Assembly (NCBI GenBank): GCA_963691705.1
Contig: OY829541.1
Location: 47,323,661-47,387,660 of the forward strand
Length of the DNA stretch: 64,000 nucleotides
Origin: Viola odorata
Lineage: Eukaryota > Streptophyta > Magnoliopsida > Malpighiales > Violaceae
Direction: 5' to 3'
The position numbers and the translations under genes were made by a program. Shown here piece by piece: positions 11,022 through 24,184 of the stretch (the stretch's first letter is position 1; every line of letters starts with the position of its first letter). The notes under the pieces are model-generated. The model was not told where the DNA came from, made no database searches, and saw only the letters and a list, made by a program, of their open reading frames with translations.

Positions 11022-12639
11022 TGATCGTCAATCAAATACAATTTATAATGCCTGAAATTATGTGCACAATGGATTATGTGTACAGTGGTAGTCAGGGTCG
11101 AACACAGGGATTGAGAGAGATTGGTTCAAGGTCTTGAATGAAATCACAGGACAAAAACACGAAAAGTAACAAACAGGGGGGGTTTTACTTGACTAAACAA
11201 GTCAGCCAAGAGAGTTTGGGAGCTAACAATTTCTAACTAAGAAAGCAGTGTTCGGGACCTTGAGTTATCAATTCGGGGTCCCGAAGGAGAAAATATAGCA
11301 AAGCAGTGAACAGGTCAAGATATTAAAACAGAGAGAGAAATAAGCACAATAAATCAGATAGAGAAGGATCTTAGCAAAAGGCATTCTTGGGTTGCATTCG
11401 GGGGCCCGATTGTCATCAGCACAGAAATATTCTACTCAAGCATGCATAGAAATAACATAGGGACCAGATTCCTCGGATATCCCTTACTTTTCTCTTAAGC
11501 GAAACTACCCCCCGTTTCCACATATGAGGTAGTCTTGACAGCCCGCCATCCCTCCAGGCACGAGTGCGGGAGGGCCATATTCAGGCTGCCCATGAAGATA
11601 AGAAAAGACAGATCTAGAGCTAAAAGTCCCTCAGTTTGTCAGGCTCATGACCTCGCCCTAATTAACTACTTATCCTAGCTAGTCGAGACCACTTCAGCGC
11701 AGCTACTACTAGATAGATGTCTACTTGTTCCATGCAACTTTCCTTCCGTATTTATCACATGGATGACAACATTTACTCATAGAAATTATCAGTTGATCAA
11801 GCCTCTAATTACCACAAGCAAAAGTGTAATTAAAATGATAAGCAATTAAATATGGCAGCATGAATATATTAAGCACATTTAGGCCTCGAATCTGCCCCTG
11901 CAACCCTTGAATAACCTTTGCTAAGAATTAAAGATTTAGCTACTCATGCTCGAAAATAAATAAATAATAATTGAAGAGAGCATAATAAGTAAATAAAATA
12001 GATTAAGGGAAGAAGACTTTGTTACTAAAACGTTTTGAAGCCCGGCGGCAAAGAGGAAGGAAGCTAACAAGAACTAGAGTATTTTCTAAGAGTAAGAAAT
12101 TTGCTAAGATGAAAAGAATTCTAAGCTAAGAGAGAGATCCTCTAAACTACTCCTTGGATGCTCCTTATAAGCTAGAGCTCCAAGCACAAAATATCTTCAG
12201 TCTAAACTAGGGACAAAATGCATTTAAAGAAAGCCTATTACAATGGATCTATGCTCCCTAAAGCACAAAGTTGAAAAAGCACAAAGCTGGAAAGCAAGGT
12301 CTGATTTGTCCAGCTTTGACAGGTCTGAACTGGGCTCAAGGTCTGGAATGGTCAGAAGGTAGGTATTTTGTGATCAGTGCAGAATGTCATTCTTTGCCCT
12401 TCGGGGGCCCGAATGGAGAATCCGATTTGGGACCTTGAACGCTATTCTAGAGTCGGGACCTCAACTTTGGTCTTGAAGCTTGAATTCGCCAAAAATGCTC
12501 CAAAAATGCATGTTTTTGCATAAACTCCCCTTTTAGGCCTAGATCTACAATAGTAATGAAAATAAGGATAAATTAGCAGAATCATGCCTTAAATTGGCGA
12601 GAAAATGGAGAGAAAATCGTGCATAAAAATATGCTATCA
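11022..12639 (-). repeat. Athila-type element 3' LTR
   Basis: 1,618 bp, TGATCGTCA...TATCA on the plus strand, nearly identical to 49770-51445. It lacks about 55 bp present in the other LTR near 51134-51193. Confidence 0.92.
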
Positions 12640-14311
12640 AATAATCCCCACACTGCCCAATGCTCGCCCTCAAGCATTCACAAAATTCAAAACAGTCCCC
12701 AAAATAGAACAAACACACCAAACCATAGCACAGAGAATAAGCATGCTTTTCCACATTCGGGACCCCGAATAAAAATAGATTCTGCCTAGATGAACCTGCA
12801 TCAGATCAGAAGGCTAACGACCCTTGAGAAAAAACTTTTCCACATCAGCCTATTCACCAGCAGTCCTCACATGGATCGGTGTTTGCACTCACACTCGTAA
12901 GGCTAGGTGTTTAAACACTCAAAATGCAGAAAACGCAGCACAAAACAAAGTTTGCATATCAATCCGAGTACATTAGACACATGCATAAGCAATCTAGCAA
13001 TCAAAAGATTCTGCATCGGGGGCAAGAAGGGAAAACAAGGAAAATAAATGATAAGAGGAAATAAAAAGAGTGGAAGAATGAAACATAATGAGAAGAAAAA
13101 GTGGAGAAGAGGGAAGTGAAATGAGGAGGTGGTTAAACCAACTCAAACCTGGAACACTCCCTTGGCAGGAAAGAATCGAGATGGTGAGACAATGTTGCTG
13201 AGGGCGAAAGCTAGACTAGATTCTTTCTTCGAGGGGGATCTTTGCTTACTTTGCTCGGGACCGAGGCTCGGGACCTTGAATGGATGCTGGCTACTGATTT
13301 TCCTCTTCTTCTTTTTCATGATTTGGACTTGCTCTCCTCTCTCTCTCTTATTATTTTTCTGTTTTTTTATTTTTTTTTATTTTTTTTTTGAATTGAGAGA
13401 GAGAGATCTGGATTGTTTGAGGATTGAGACCTTGTTCTTCAGGGGCTTGATATTCTGATTTCACTTCCCCACACTTGTGTTTTGCTGTGGATGAGAGGTG
13501 ATTTTTTTCGTTCTGCTCTGCCCTTGATTTCTTCGTTTAGCTTCGAGGTCTTGAATTTGTGCCAGCATTCGGGGCCTTGAATTTGTGGGATCCCCTCACT
13601 TTGCTTTTGCTGCTTCATTTGTCTAGTCTAGCCCTCTATAGTGCTCCCAACAACATTGCTCACCTGCCAAGAGAAAGATCAAAGAAAATTCAAATGGTTA
13701 GAATGGAGGAAAAAGAGGGGTATCGGGGTCAAGATAGAAGAAACAGAACAGGAAAAAAATGAGAGAACAATTTGATGCGAAGACTTAATCTTTTTGCTGC
13801 TTTCCTATGTCTAATTGTGTCTACATCCATGGATATCATGCAAACCCAGACAGTACCTAGTCATGCATTCGCTCAAACAATAAACATAGACATGAAGGCT
13901 CAAATGCTCACAAGGTGTTATTTCTTGACTACTGGTGTCTAGGTCTTGAAGCAGATATAAGGTGCAGCAGGCAGAGAATGAAATATTCGGGACCTTGACT
14001 ACAGACAGCATTATCATTATATGTGCACAAGTCAGGTGTGTGTCCATCATTGGGGGTTTTTAAAGACTAAAATGAAAATATTTGAAAATATTTAAACACT
14101 AAGTAAACTAAAAATAATTAAAGCATGCATAAAACTGAAAATACTAGCAGCAGTTCAAACTCCTCCCCACTCTTAGGCATCGCATTGTCCTCAATGCGAG
14201 AAGGAGACAAAAAGATAGCAGTTCAAACTAAAGCATAAGGGGAAATTGTTCAACATGAGATAAAAGATAAGCCCACGCAGGGGCAAAGGGATAGATTGTT
14301 CGGGGTCTTGA
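12640..14311 (-). other. Athila-type 3' noncoding region with polypurine tract
   Basis: No coding frame that I trust. The minus strand next to the LTR reads GTGTGGGGATTATT (12640-12653), the polypurine tract. Similar GTGGGGA or GTGTGGGGA blocks recur near 13466, 14163 and 16966. T-rich low complexity lies at 13350-13400. Confidence 0.7.
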
Positions 14312-16438
14312 TCAGGAAGGGGGAAGGTTACGTCTTGCGACTTCCTGGAAAAGGGCTTGCAACTCGGCGAGGATGGAACGGTTGGTTCGAAGGAGGGCAC
14401 TCAGTAATCTGTTGGTAGTCTCGGCGGCTGGGACTTCGTCGGGGTCCCAAAGATCTGGAGTCTGTGCAGGAGCAGCGGAAGTGGCAGCGCGGGCTGAGGT
14501 AGCTGGAGCATCGGGGGCACGAGGCTGAGTTTGGGGCCTTGAAAGATCAGGGTACTCAAATTTGCCCTCGATCTTTCCCTTGTTATCTGCATGAAAACTC
14601 AAGATACCATCAGAGACACAAAGGAACCCCATCATATCCAAGGTCTTGAGACCGAGGATCTTGAAGGAGGATGGATGCTGGTGAAGGCTCAGATCCTGGG
14701 GCTTCCAAGTGTACAGATGCGAGGCCAAGCTGGTAATGATGGACCCGAGGACAGGAGATCGACCCAGGGGGGCATTTGCGATGTTATGGATGGAAGTGGC
14801 GATCCAGTAGCCGAGGTTAACTCACTTCTTGTGATGCATCACCCAAAGGAAGAACAGCTCCGACTGAGCGAGCTGGCCAGAGGTCCCGAATTTTTCGAAG
14901 AAGGCTAAGGATAGGAAACGCTGCAGAATTCGGAGGGTGGGGTCCCGAATGTCATGGACCTTAGTATTGCGAGAGTCGAACTCAGCTGTCGGGTTCCCTG
15001 TTAGCTCCCGAAGTGTCGTATTGTTGTCAAAATCTGCTGGAATGGTGGTAAGGGCCTTTTGGTATTCTCCCCCTTGCACTTGATCACGATGGACGAAGCG
15101 AAGGTACACATTAAAGTCATCCAGGGACATGGGGTGCCACTTGCTAGCCAGCCTAAAGTTTATACATTCCTTTGCAGCGAGATCGGGACCCTGTTTACCT
15201 TTGGGCTTGAACAACTCAGGTTTATACCAAAAACTAGCAAATAATTCTAGAGTGAGTTCCATGTAGATCGGCTAGTACATCAAGAATAATTTCTCCCATC
15301 CTATCCCCTCAAGCAGCTCTCGGATTCGGGACCCAACACCCATCTTATCATAAAATTCCAGATCTAGTCTAGGACATTGGGCTACCCCCTTGTTGTTCAT
15401 CAGACTGACTTTATCAATGGATGGTTTATCATTAAATTTAAATAAATCATTGAAAGTGCTGGGGTCAGCTGTTACCCGTTGATGGCTTCGGGGTCCCGAA
15501 GCGGAAGCAGGAAATGGGGTCTCGAAGGATTCCTCGTCCTTAGCTTTCTGTGCTTTTCGGGGGGTCTCCTCCTCTTTTGCTTTGCCCTTGGCTGCATCCA
15601 AAAGTTTTCGTTTCTTGGAGGTTGGGGTCTTGACAGCTGAGGCCTTAGGTGGTGCCTTCGCTGCTCTGGCCGGCGTCTTAGAAGCTGATTTGGTTGGGGC
15701 CTTTCCCTTTTTCTTCTTTGGGCTAGGGTTGGATCGCGTTGGTGGGGCAACCTCGACCACTTCCTCTTTGACCTCTACACCTGGCTCCTCGGGCCCTTAT
15801 GCATATTGCTCGGGACCTTGAGCCTCTTGCTCAGCAGGTTCATCTCTTTGTTTCCCTTTATCTCCGCCCTCAGCAACCTCGGGAACCTCCTCTACTTCCG
15901 ACTGGACATCTGAGTCCCAGGGGAACTGCTCTTCATTTTCCTTCTCAACCCTCCTGGCTTCGCGAAGGCTGGAGCTGGTCTCCCTGCCGGCGGCCTTGTC
16001 TTCGTCAGATTCCGGCTCAGATTCTCCCCCTCGAGGCCCGTAAGAAAGCGGCGTGACCTCTAGAGGGATCTCGTTGATGGGTGTTTGTGGGGGCTGCTCC
16101 TCTGCTTGCTGCCCCGCCGGAGACCTGGTTGTTTTCTTTTTCTTGCTGCCGGCGGTAGTGGTCGGAGGGATGTGGGTCACTTTCCCGGATCTAGTCATTG
16201 GAGGTTTTGGGGGGAGGGAGCCGAAGATGCTGAGGTCGTCTAGGTCGAGGGTGTCTCCGGATGATTCCGACCCGAATAGGTTAGAGGTGGTTGGTGATGG
16301 CGGGGGAGACGGAAGGTGAACGGGGCGGTGGCGTGGTGGTTGATCAGTGGTGGGGTTTGGCGGTTGAGAGGTTGTGGAGTGAGGAGTGGAGGTTTGAGAG
16401 GTAGTAGGTTTGTTTAGATTAAGGTTGATTTTTGCCAT
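14312..16438 (-). pseudogene. Athila env-like third ORF, three in-frame stops
   Basis: One continuous minus-strand frame of about 709 codons starts MAKINLNLNKP at 16438 and ends at 14312. Three stops fall in this same frame: TAA at 15797-15799, TAG near 15272 and TGA near 14819. The N-terminal third is Pro/Thr/Ser-rich with Lys-rich patches (KKKKTTRSP, SPKKKKGKAPT). The middle contains IRDPTLRILQRFL, which recalls the conserved core of Athila ORF3 and related plant transposon proteins. No clear signal peptide or transmembrane helix is visible in the MAKI start form. The position after integrase is that of the env-like gene of Athila elements; its function there is unproven. Confidence 0.7.
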
Positions 16439-17015
16439 GGTGGGGAAGAAAGAAATGGAAAAAAAATTGAAAAAAATAGGATATGTGTTTGATTTGATGG
16501 AAGTGGATATGAGAGAGGATTTTGGTGAGTGGTGAGGGTTTTTGGTTGGGTAAGGAACGGTTAGGTGGCGTGGGGTAGTGGGATTGAGGATATGGAAAGA
16601 TGGAGAGAGAAGGGGATTTGATCTTCCGCGGTCTGCGTCCAACACGTGGTGCGCTAGGAGGGGTCGCGCAGTCCCAAGGACAGCGTGCGCCTGCACCTGC
16701 ACGGGAAACGGAAAAAACGTGAGATGCCTTTTTGAATTTTTAAACGAAAAGTAAGAGAGAGGGACAAAAGAATTAATAGGGATTAATAAAGAAGGGAACA
16801 AGAGCATTAAATGAGAGAGGAAAGGAGACAAGATAATTAAAACTATATAGGTAACATAAAAAGTGTGCAAAAAGAATTTGAAAAACTAAGTTTGATTTTG
16901 GATTTGAAAAACCAAGAAAATAAAGAGAGAAGGGAGGAAAAGAGTTAGAAATCCGTGGGCTTTCCCCACACTTGGTTGTGCTTTATCGTCTAGGCCTAGA
17001 CGGTGCCTCTGGATT
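16439..17015 (-). other. Spacer between integrase and env-like ORF
   Basis: Purine-rich in part. It contains a second polypurine-like block (GTGTGGGGAAAG on the minus strand near 16966). No gene seen. Confidence 0.5.
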
Positions 17016-19925
17016 CTAGGTCCCGAGTGTAGGGTCCTCAACCCTCACTTCTTCGGCGGTCGAGGGCTTGAATCCTTTATAGCAGGGTTTCAGCCTATGA
17101 CCGTTCACCTTGAATGGCTCGTCATTGTCCAGATTCTGAATTTTGATAGCCCCATGGTTGAACACGGCAGTGACTTTGTATGGTCCCGTCCACTTGGATT
17201 TTAGCTTCCTCGAAAAGATTCGCAGGCGGGAGTTGTACAGTAAAACCTTCTGCCCCACAGTGAAGGTCTTGACGATGAGGTGCTTGTCGTGTTGGGCTTT
17301 GGTCTTGCCCTTGTAAATCATGGAATTCTCATAAGCATCCCCCCGAAGCTCTTCAAGCTCTTGAATCTGTAGGCAGCGGTCTTTGCCGGCTAGGTTCAAG
17401 TCCATGTTGACCTTCTTGATGGCCCAAAATGCTTTATGCTCAATCTCGACCGGGAGGTGACATGGCTTACCATAGACCAACCGATACGATGTCATACCGA
17501 TTGGGGTCTTGAATGCGGTGCGGTATGCCCATAGCGCATCTCCCAGTTTGAGACTCCAATCCTTCCTTGACTGATTGACGGTTTTCTCCAGGATAGCTTT
17601 AATCTCCCGATTTGAGACCTCAGCCTGCCCATTGGTTTGGGGGTGATAAGTCGTAGATACTCTATGGGTCACCCCATACTTGTTGAGTAATGAGGAGACC
17701 GTTCGGTTGTAGAAGTGGGTCCCCCGATCGCTGATGAGAGCTCAAGGGGTCCCGAATCGGTTGAAAATATGGGTCCAAAGGAAATAAGCTACTACCCTTG
17801 AATCGTCTGTCTTGGTGGCTTTGGCTTCAATCCACTTGGAAACATAATCCACTGCAAGTAGGATATACGTGTTACCGAATGAATTTGGGAAAGGGCCCAT
17901 AAAGTCGATGCCCCAGATATCAAAAATTTCACACGCAAGGATGCTGGTCAAGGGCATTTGGTTCCTTGCTCCTATGTTCCCCATAGCTTGGCATCGAGGG
18001 CATGTAGCGCAAAACAAATAACTGTCCTTGAAAATTGACGGCTAATATAGACCGGCTTCCAAGACCTTGAGTGCGGTTTTCTTTGCAGCAAAATGCCCTC
18101 CTTCCGTGGTCGAGTGGCAGAACTTGAGGATCGACGGGACCTCATCCATCGTGACACAGCGCCTAATAATCTGATCTGGGCAATGTTTCCATAAGTAGGG
18201 GTTGTCCCAAACATAGGACTTTGCTTGCCTTCGGATTCGGTTGTGCTCTGCGCTCGAGGCCTCGACTAGAAACATGCCGGTGGCACAAAAATTCACAATG
18301 TCCGTGAGCCATGGGAATCTTGCTGCGTCAACTAGGCATAAATGCTCATCCAGAAAAGTCTCCCGAATGGCCACTCGGGAGTCATCCTCTTGATTCGGGA
18401 GCCTGCTCAAGTGGTCCGCGACACAATTTTCCGTCCCCTTCTTGTCCTTGATAGTAAGGTTGAACTCTTGGAGTAAGAGAATCCAGCGGATAAGCCTAGG
18501 CTTCGCGTCTGTCTTCTTGAGCAGCCATCGAAGGGCGGAATGGTTAGAGTAAACAATCACTTCTGTACCCAAGAGATACTGCCGAAATTTGTCAAGGGCA
18601 TAGACAATCGCCAAAAGCTCTTTCTCCATCGTGGTGTAATTTTGTTGTGCGGGATCCAGCGACTTGGATGCATAATAGATGACATAAGTCTCCCTCTCTT
18701 TTTTCTGGCCCAGAACAGCTCCCAAAGCCTGGTTGCTAGCATCGCACATGATCTCGAATGGGAGTGTCCAGTCGGGGGCCCGAATGATGGGGGCAGAGAT
18801 AAGCTTGGCTTTCAAGGTCTCGAATGCCGCTTTACATGACTCGTCAAATATGAAGTCCACGTCCTTGTGTAACATTTGGCACATTGGTTGGGCTATCTTG
18901 GAGAAGTCCTTGATGAACCTCCTGTAAAATCCTGCATGACCAAGAAAAGAGCGCACATCTCGAATATTCGAGGGGTAAGGCAAGGTCTCGATAGCTTGGA
19001 TTTTAGCTTTGTCCACTTCGATGCCCTTGTGGGACACGATGTGACCTAAGATAAGCCATTGGTCTACCATGAAATGGCATTTCTCAAAGTTAAGAACAAG
19101 GTTAGTGTCCACACATCTTTGCAAAATTTTCTTTAAATTTGAGAGGCATTCGGAAAAGGAGTTACCATAGACCGTGAAGTCGTCCATAAATACCTCGATG
19201 TGCTCCTCTACAAATTCTGAAAAGATGTTGACCATGCACCTCTGAAATGTGGCCGGGGCATTGCACAACCCAAAGGGCATGCGTCTGTAGGCAAAGGTCC
19301 CGAATGGGCACGTGAAAGTGGTCTTTTCCTGGTCTTCGAGGGCGACTGGAATTTGGTGGAAGCCTGAATACCCATCCAAGCAGCAATAATGCGTCTTGCC
19401 CGCAAGGCGCTCTAGCATTTGATCAATAAAGGGCAGTGGGAAGTGATCTTTTCGGGTGGCCTCATTCAAGCGTCGGTAGTCGATACATACACGCCAACCA
19501 TTCTGGATTCGGGAGGGGATTGGCAGACCCTCGGGACCTGGAATGATGGTGATGTCTATTTTCTTCGGGACCACCTGAACAGGGTTGACCCATGGGGAAT
19601 CAGAGATGGGATAGATAACCCCAGCATCAAACAGCTTCAGGACCTCTTTCTTGACCACCTCCATCATGGGGGGTTCAATCGCCTTTGAGGTTGTCGGATT
19701 GTCTTGTTGTCTTCTTCGAGATGTATGCGGTGAGTGCACAAGGACAGTGACAAGCCCTTGATGTCTGCAATCGTCCAGCCGATGGCCTTTTTAAAACTCT
19801 TGAGGAGGCCCACTAATTCAAGCTCTTGACCTTCTTCCAATTTACTAGAAATTATGACCGGAAGGGATTCTTTCTCCCCAAGGTAGGCATACTTCAAATG
19901 CGAGGGCAACGCCTTAAGTTCAAGG
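17016..19925 (-). pseudogene. Athila pol: RT, RNase H and integrase, broken
   Basis: Minus-strand frame from the insertion point at 19925. Linker ELKALPSHLKYAYLGE, then a frameshift near 19675, then reverse transcriptase with [35 protein letters not shown] and catalytic FMDDF. RNase H follows ([31 protein letters not shown]). Integrase has a His-rich zinc-binding start (HSTTEGGH) and CATCPRC, then [20 protein letters not shown] and [11 protein letters not shown], giving the D-D-E set. Stops interrupt at about 18040 and just before ALISDRG at about 17740. It ends at TAG near 17016 after a GPYKV-type C-terminal domain. The first part of the polyprotein is at 47070-49556. Confidence 0.9.
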
Positions 19926-20884
19926 TGTTGATACCCCAATTTTGACGCCATTTTTAATCAATTTTAGCATTTATGTCATTTTACTTAATTTACTGTCAAT
20001 TTTAGTTAATTTACTGTCGCTAGCATTTTTAAATTTTCCATCGCATTTTAGCATCGTCGTTAGCATCGTCAGCTTTCGAAATCGCGTTTTTAATTTTTCA
20101 TCACGTATTTTCATTATTATTATCATTAATATTTTTAGCCTTAAAAATCACATTTTTAACTATCCGGCAGTCATTTGCTAGTTTTTTCTTCGTTTTAGGT
20201 CATCTCATGATTTTTAAGATTTTTAATATTTTAGCGCATTTTTTAGTTTTTTTATTTTTTATTATTATTTTCGTTCGAGCTTTTATTGGACCCGAGTAAG
20301 TCCGCTCGGACAATAGCTTGAATTTGAAATGTTTTCCATCAACTAGTTGCTAGCTTTTTTTCCGTTCACAACGATCTACAGCGTTTCATGTAATTTTCGG
20401 CGTAACGTCATTATTTTTCCGTCCGAACGTATCACATTTTTTAACGAGAAAATAAACACGTTAAACGAAAAATTCTCATCATTCGCTGTAGACGGTTAAA
20501 CCCGTCATATTTTTCTCTACGCGCTAGTACCTTCGGCTCGAAAATTCGAAATGTTTGCTCGCAGGAATCGACTCGAGGCCATTTAAATAAGGTAAAAGGT
20601 AATTTGATCACAACCGTTGATCTGGTCAACCAAGAAAAGTCAACCAGATCAACGGTTGACAATTTAATGTGCATGGTGCACATGAACAGTGCCGAGGAGC
20701 ATGCAGCGGAGCAGACCACCGGGCTACCTACTCCCGTAGTGTCCTAGCCTGCTCCTGCCGTTTCCCGTCCCATCCACCATCATCACAGCCACCGTAGCTG
20801 CCACCTCTCCTCTCCTATCCCCGCCAGCGCACGAGAAATGGCCACCACGCGCAGCCAAGCCCTCAAAGCCACGCGATCCTTCGG

Positions 20885-20893
20885 CTATAAATA
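20885..20893 (+). promoter_or_regulatory. TATA box of the Tat-type 5' LTR
   Basis: CTATAAATA, followed by a GC-richer leader; the same nonamer is at 42316-42324 in the 3' LTR. Confidence 0.65.
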
Positions 20894-22269
20894 CCGAGCC
20901 CCATCCAACGTTCAAACAGTACCAACTTTGCAAGAAAACCTTGCTCCTTCCCTCTCTTGATTGATAGCTCACTTAGAGCATCGATCGTCCAGTTCAAAGC
21001 TTTTGCAGTAAGCTTCTTTTTCAAGCTTTTTCCTTTCGTTTTTATACCTTTCTTTTCTTTAAATTCGTTTAGCATCCAATTGATCGAGTAAATTGCTTTT
21101 CTTTGTGTCATTAATTCATATGCATGCTGTAGATTAAATACATGCTTTCAATTTAAGAAATCGTTAGCTAGAGTTGGTGAATTAATTAGTTTTCGATAAT
21201 TAACGATTTAGTCATTTTTTTTAAATTAAACTCCGTACGGTTTTCGCTAAAATTCAAGGTCAGTACGGTCGGGAAGCCGTCGAGGAGACGAGCGTCTCGG
21301 TATGAAATTTTTTTGAAACAGTCACCTGTGGCCGGAGCTTGACCAAGGAAGAAGACGATGAATAGTGCCATAATGGCCTATTCATACGTCAAGGTCCTTC
21401 CCTTTTTTATTTTCATGGGCCAGGCAATATTCTTGGCCCATTTTTCATTTCCTTTCACTTTTTTATTAGGGCCCAGCCCATTTTCATTTCTTTCCGAGAT
21501 TTCGGATCACGCTTTTTTGTAAAATATTCGTATGCTTCGTATGAATTATTTTTCATACTAACACTTTAATTTTCTGTACCTATCAACTGTTTACATTATT
21601 CGCACTTTAATTTTCCGCAATTTACTTTCGGCAATTTAAATTCAATTTACCGCCTACATGGTCAGTCGCAAATATCAACTATTTATTCTCTGCAAATATC
21701 AACTGTTTATTTTCCGCAAATATCAACTGTTTAAATTCTTCGCACTTTAATTTTTCGCAATTTAATTTCGGCAATTTAAATTCAATTTACCGCCTATATG
21801 GTCAGTTGCAAAAATCAACTATTTATTTTCTGCAAATATCAACTGTTTCAATTCTTTGCACTTTAATTTTTCACAATTTACTTTCGGCAATTTAAATTCA
21901 ATCATTCATTTTACCGCCTACATGGTCGGTCGCATTTTAATTTTCGTAAATATCAACTGCTTTAATTTTCCGCAAGCTGCTGGAAATTCTTTCGCAATTT
22001 ATCAACTGTTTTAATTTTCTGCAATATCAACCGTTTTATTTTCTGCAATACCAACTGTTTTATCTTCTGCAATATCAACTGTTCTTATTTTCTGCAATAT
22101 CAACTGTTTTAATTTTCTGCAATATCAATTGCTTTAATTTTCTACAGTATCAATCATTAAATTTTTTGCAAATCGTCAACTGTTTTGAATTTTCTGTAAA
22201 TCATCAACTGCTGTTTATTTTTCTGCAAATTATCAACTAGACATTTAATTTTCGTATGCGTTAAATCAA

Positions 22270-22530
22270 TCATTTCTCGCATGCAATCAACTCAGCATTT
22301 AATTCTCGTATGCGTTAAATCCATCATTTCTCGCATGCAATCAACTCAGCATTTAATTCTCGTATACGTTAAATCCATCATTTCTCGCATGCAATCAACA
22401 CAGCATTTAATTCTCGTATGCGTTAAATCCATCATTTCTCGCATGCAATCAACTCAGCATTTAATTCTCGTATGCGTTAAATCCATCATTTCTCGCATGC
22501 TATCAACTCAGCATTTAATTTTCGTACGCG
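22270..22530 (+). repeat. 54-bp tandem repeat in the 5' LTR
   Basis: About five units, each starting near ctcgcatgcaatcaactcag and containing gtatgcgttaaatccatc. The 3' LTR has only about three (45980-46140). Confidence 0.9.
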
Positions 22531-23470
22531 TCAAATAAATCATTTCTCTCATACAATCAACTGTCATTTAAATTCTCGCAGTCATAAAATTGTTTATTTA
22601 TTTCTCGAGCTATCGCTAACACTCTCATTTTGTAGGTTTTAATTTCAAGCTTCGCTCGAAAGTACGCCTTTCGATTCCTTTTTATTTATTCGATGCTTTC
22701 TGCAAATATCAATTGTATGCACGATATATAGAACTGCTAGAATTAAAATAAACCCACATGAACAACGTGTTTGAAGATTGCTTAAAATGCCATGTTCATG
22801 TGATTTTAAATTCTCGCTTATATTGACTGCATGTACATGGGGACTTTCGATCCCACATCAATTTATCATTTCAAAAACCTTTCATTTAATCTGTACTCTG
22901 CTAAGCTATCCATGATAGAATCACGTAGTAATTAATTTAATCATGCATGGCCCGATGATGAAATAAGAGGGCGCTCATTCAGTCTTACGGAAAATTCAGT
23001 CCCATCATGTTACGGTCAGGAATAATCAATCGATCTTGATAAACGGTAACCCCGTCAGAAATATTTTTTTATTATTCCCGAACGGTCACGATCATAGAAA
23101 AGACTAAAGTGACGATTCCTCTGAGGCCCCCCTTTTTCAAAACGTATTTTATCAAACACCTTTTTAACACCTCTCTCATCAATATTTAACCATTTTCGGA
23201 TGTGACTCGGGTGCCTAACACATTCCCGATACCATAATACGACCCCGAACCTTTGTCTGGGGTCCAGACCCCCTTTTTTGTGCATTTAGTTTTTTATTTA
23301 TTATATTTCATATGCAATGACGATTAAGGTTCCCTAAACCTATCAACCAAATTAGGGTGGCGACTTCATTGCATGTTGTTAGGCGTCCCTTTTACACCGA
23401 GCATCTGAAGGTCTCAAATTTCGTTGCACACTCGTGAATTATTTTTTCATAATTTTCGTGGGGCGCGACA

Positions 23471-24010
23471 GTTTGGCGACTTCACTGGGGACTTTAGGGT
23501 CGGAGCCGATTTTATCTTTTTAGAGAGGTGTTTTATTTGTTTATTTATTTATTTGCTTTGATCAATTGCTGGTCTGTTCATTTATTTGCTTTATCAATTG
23601 TCATATGCTTTTCATAGCGCCCTACACCCAGGGGACAATTACCAAATTAAGAGGGTAGTAGTGACGCCCTAGGACACATGTCCTGGGTAGTGTTCACCAA
23701 TCCCAACTCGGATGAACCCCTAAAGCCAGTCGAAAGGTTACACGATTTCGCAAGGAATCGGGACACTGGACGACACTTTAGGGACCTTTTCATGGTATCA
23801 TCCGGGAACCGTTCAAGCCAGTTAGAAAAGTCAGAATCAGATCCCCAACACGTGCATCATGATTATACCTATTTGTCGTGGCTCTATTTGTCTTGTTGGC
23901 ATATTGACGTGATTTTTCTATTATACGAACTGCGGATTTCTCACACGTGCAGGTTACTTTGCATTTAAAATTTTATTTTTGTCTCACAGGACCCGTTTTT
24001 CTCATTTAAT
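23471..24010 (+). other. PBS and leader of the Tat-type element
   Basis: Immediately after the LTR comes gtttggcgacttcactgggg, the primer-binding region; Ogre-type elements carry a similar tRNA-complementary sequence. The rest is untranslated leader with no credible gene. Confidence 0.65.
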
Positions 24011-24184
24011 ATGTCGGCACCTACACTACTTTCACTTGATATTTTCGAGGAACAAAGTTTCAACGATCAGACACTACAAAGCCGAATTGCAGCTTTAGAG
24101 GCTGAGATAGAGATGCAGAAAGGGGAGTTGGCTTCGATGGAGTACCTTTGGCAGGAGCAAGAGAACTCTGACGTCCAGGATTGA
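24011..24184 (+). CDS. Small coiled-coil ORF in the Tat-type leader
   Basis: 57 codons, MSAPTLLSLDIFEEQ... with a heptad-like stretch SRIAALEAEIEMQKGELASM. It is the only ATG frame in the leader that looks protein-like. It may be the remnant of an extra ORF upstream of gag, as known in Ogre elements, or of the gag N-terminus. Function unknown. Confidence 0.35.
   Translation: MSAPTLLSLDIFEEQSFNDQTLQSRIAALEAEIEMQKGELASMEYLWQEQENSDVQD

Larger units (their letters stand above)
19926..23470 (+). repeat. Tat-type element 5' LTR
   Basis: 3,545 bp, TGTTGATACCCC...GGCGCGACA. It contains a 16-bp perfect hairpin stem (20611-20626 with 20643-20658), a TATA box at 20885, a series of roughly 25-bp tatcaactgtttt-type repeats (about 21590-22250), five copies of a 54-bp tandem repeat (22270-22530), and a GACTCGGG hairpin region at 23204. 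Confidence 0.93.

Noticed and set aside
13129..13458. 109-residue plus-strand ORF in the Athila 3' region
   Set aside because: Antisense to the element and ends in poly-T encoded phenylalanines; low complexity.
22270..22530. Regular direct repeats that could suggest a CRISPR array
   Set aside because: Head-to-tail 54-bp units without unique spacers, inside a plant LTR and present again in the other LTR.
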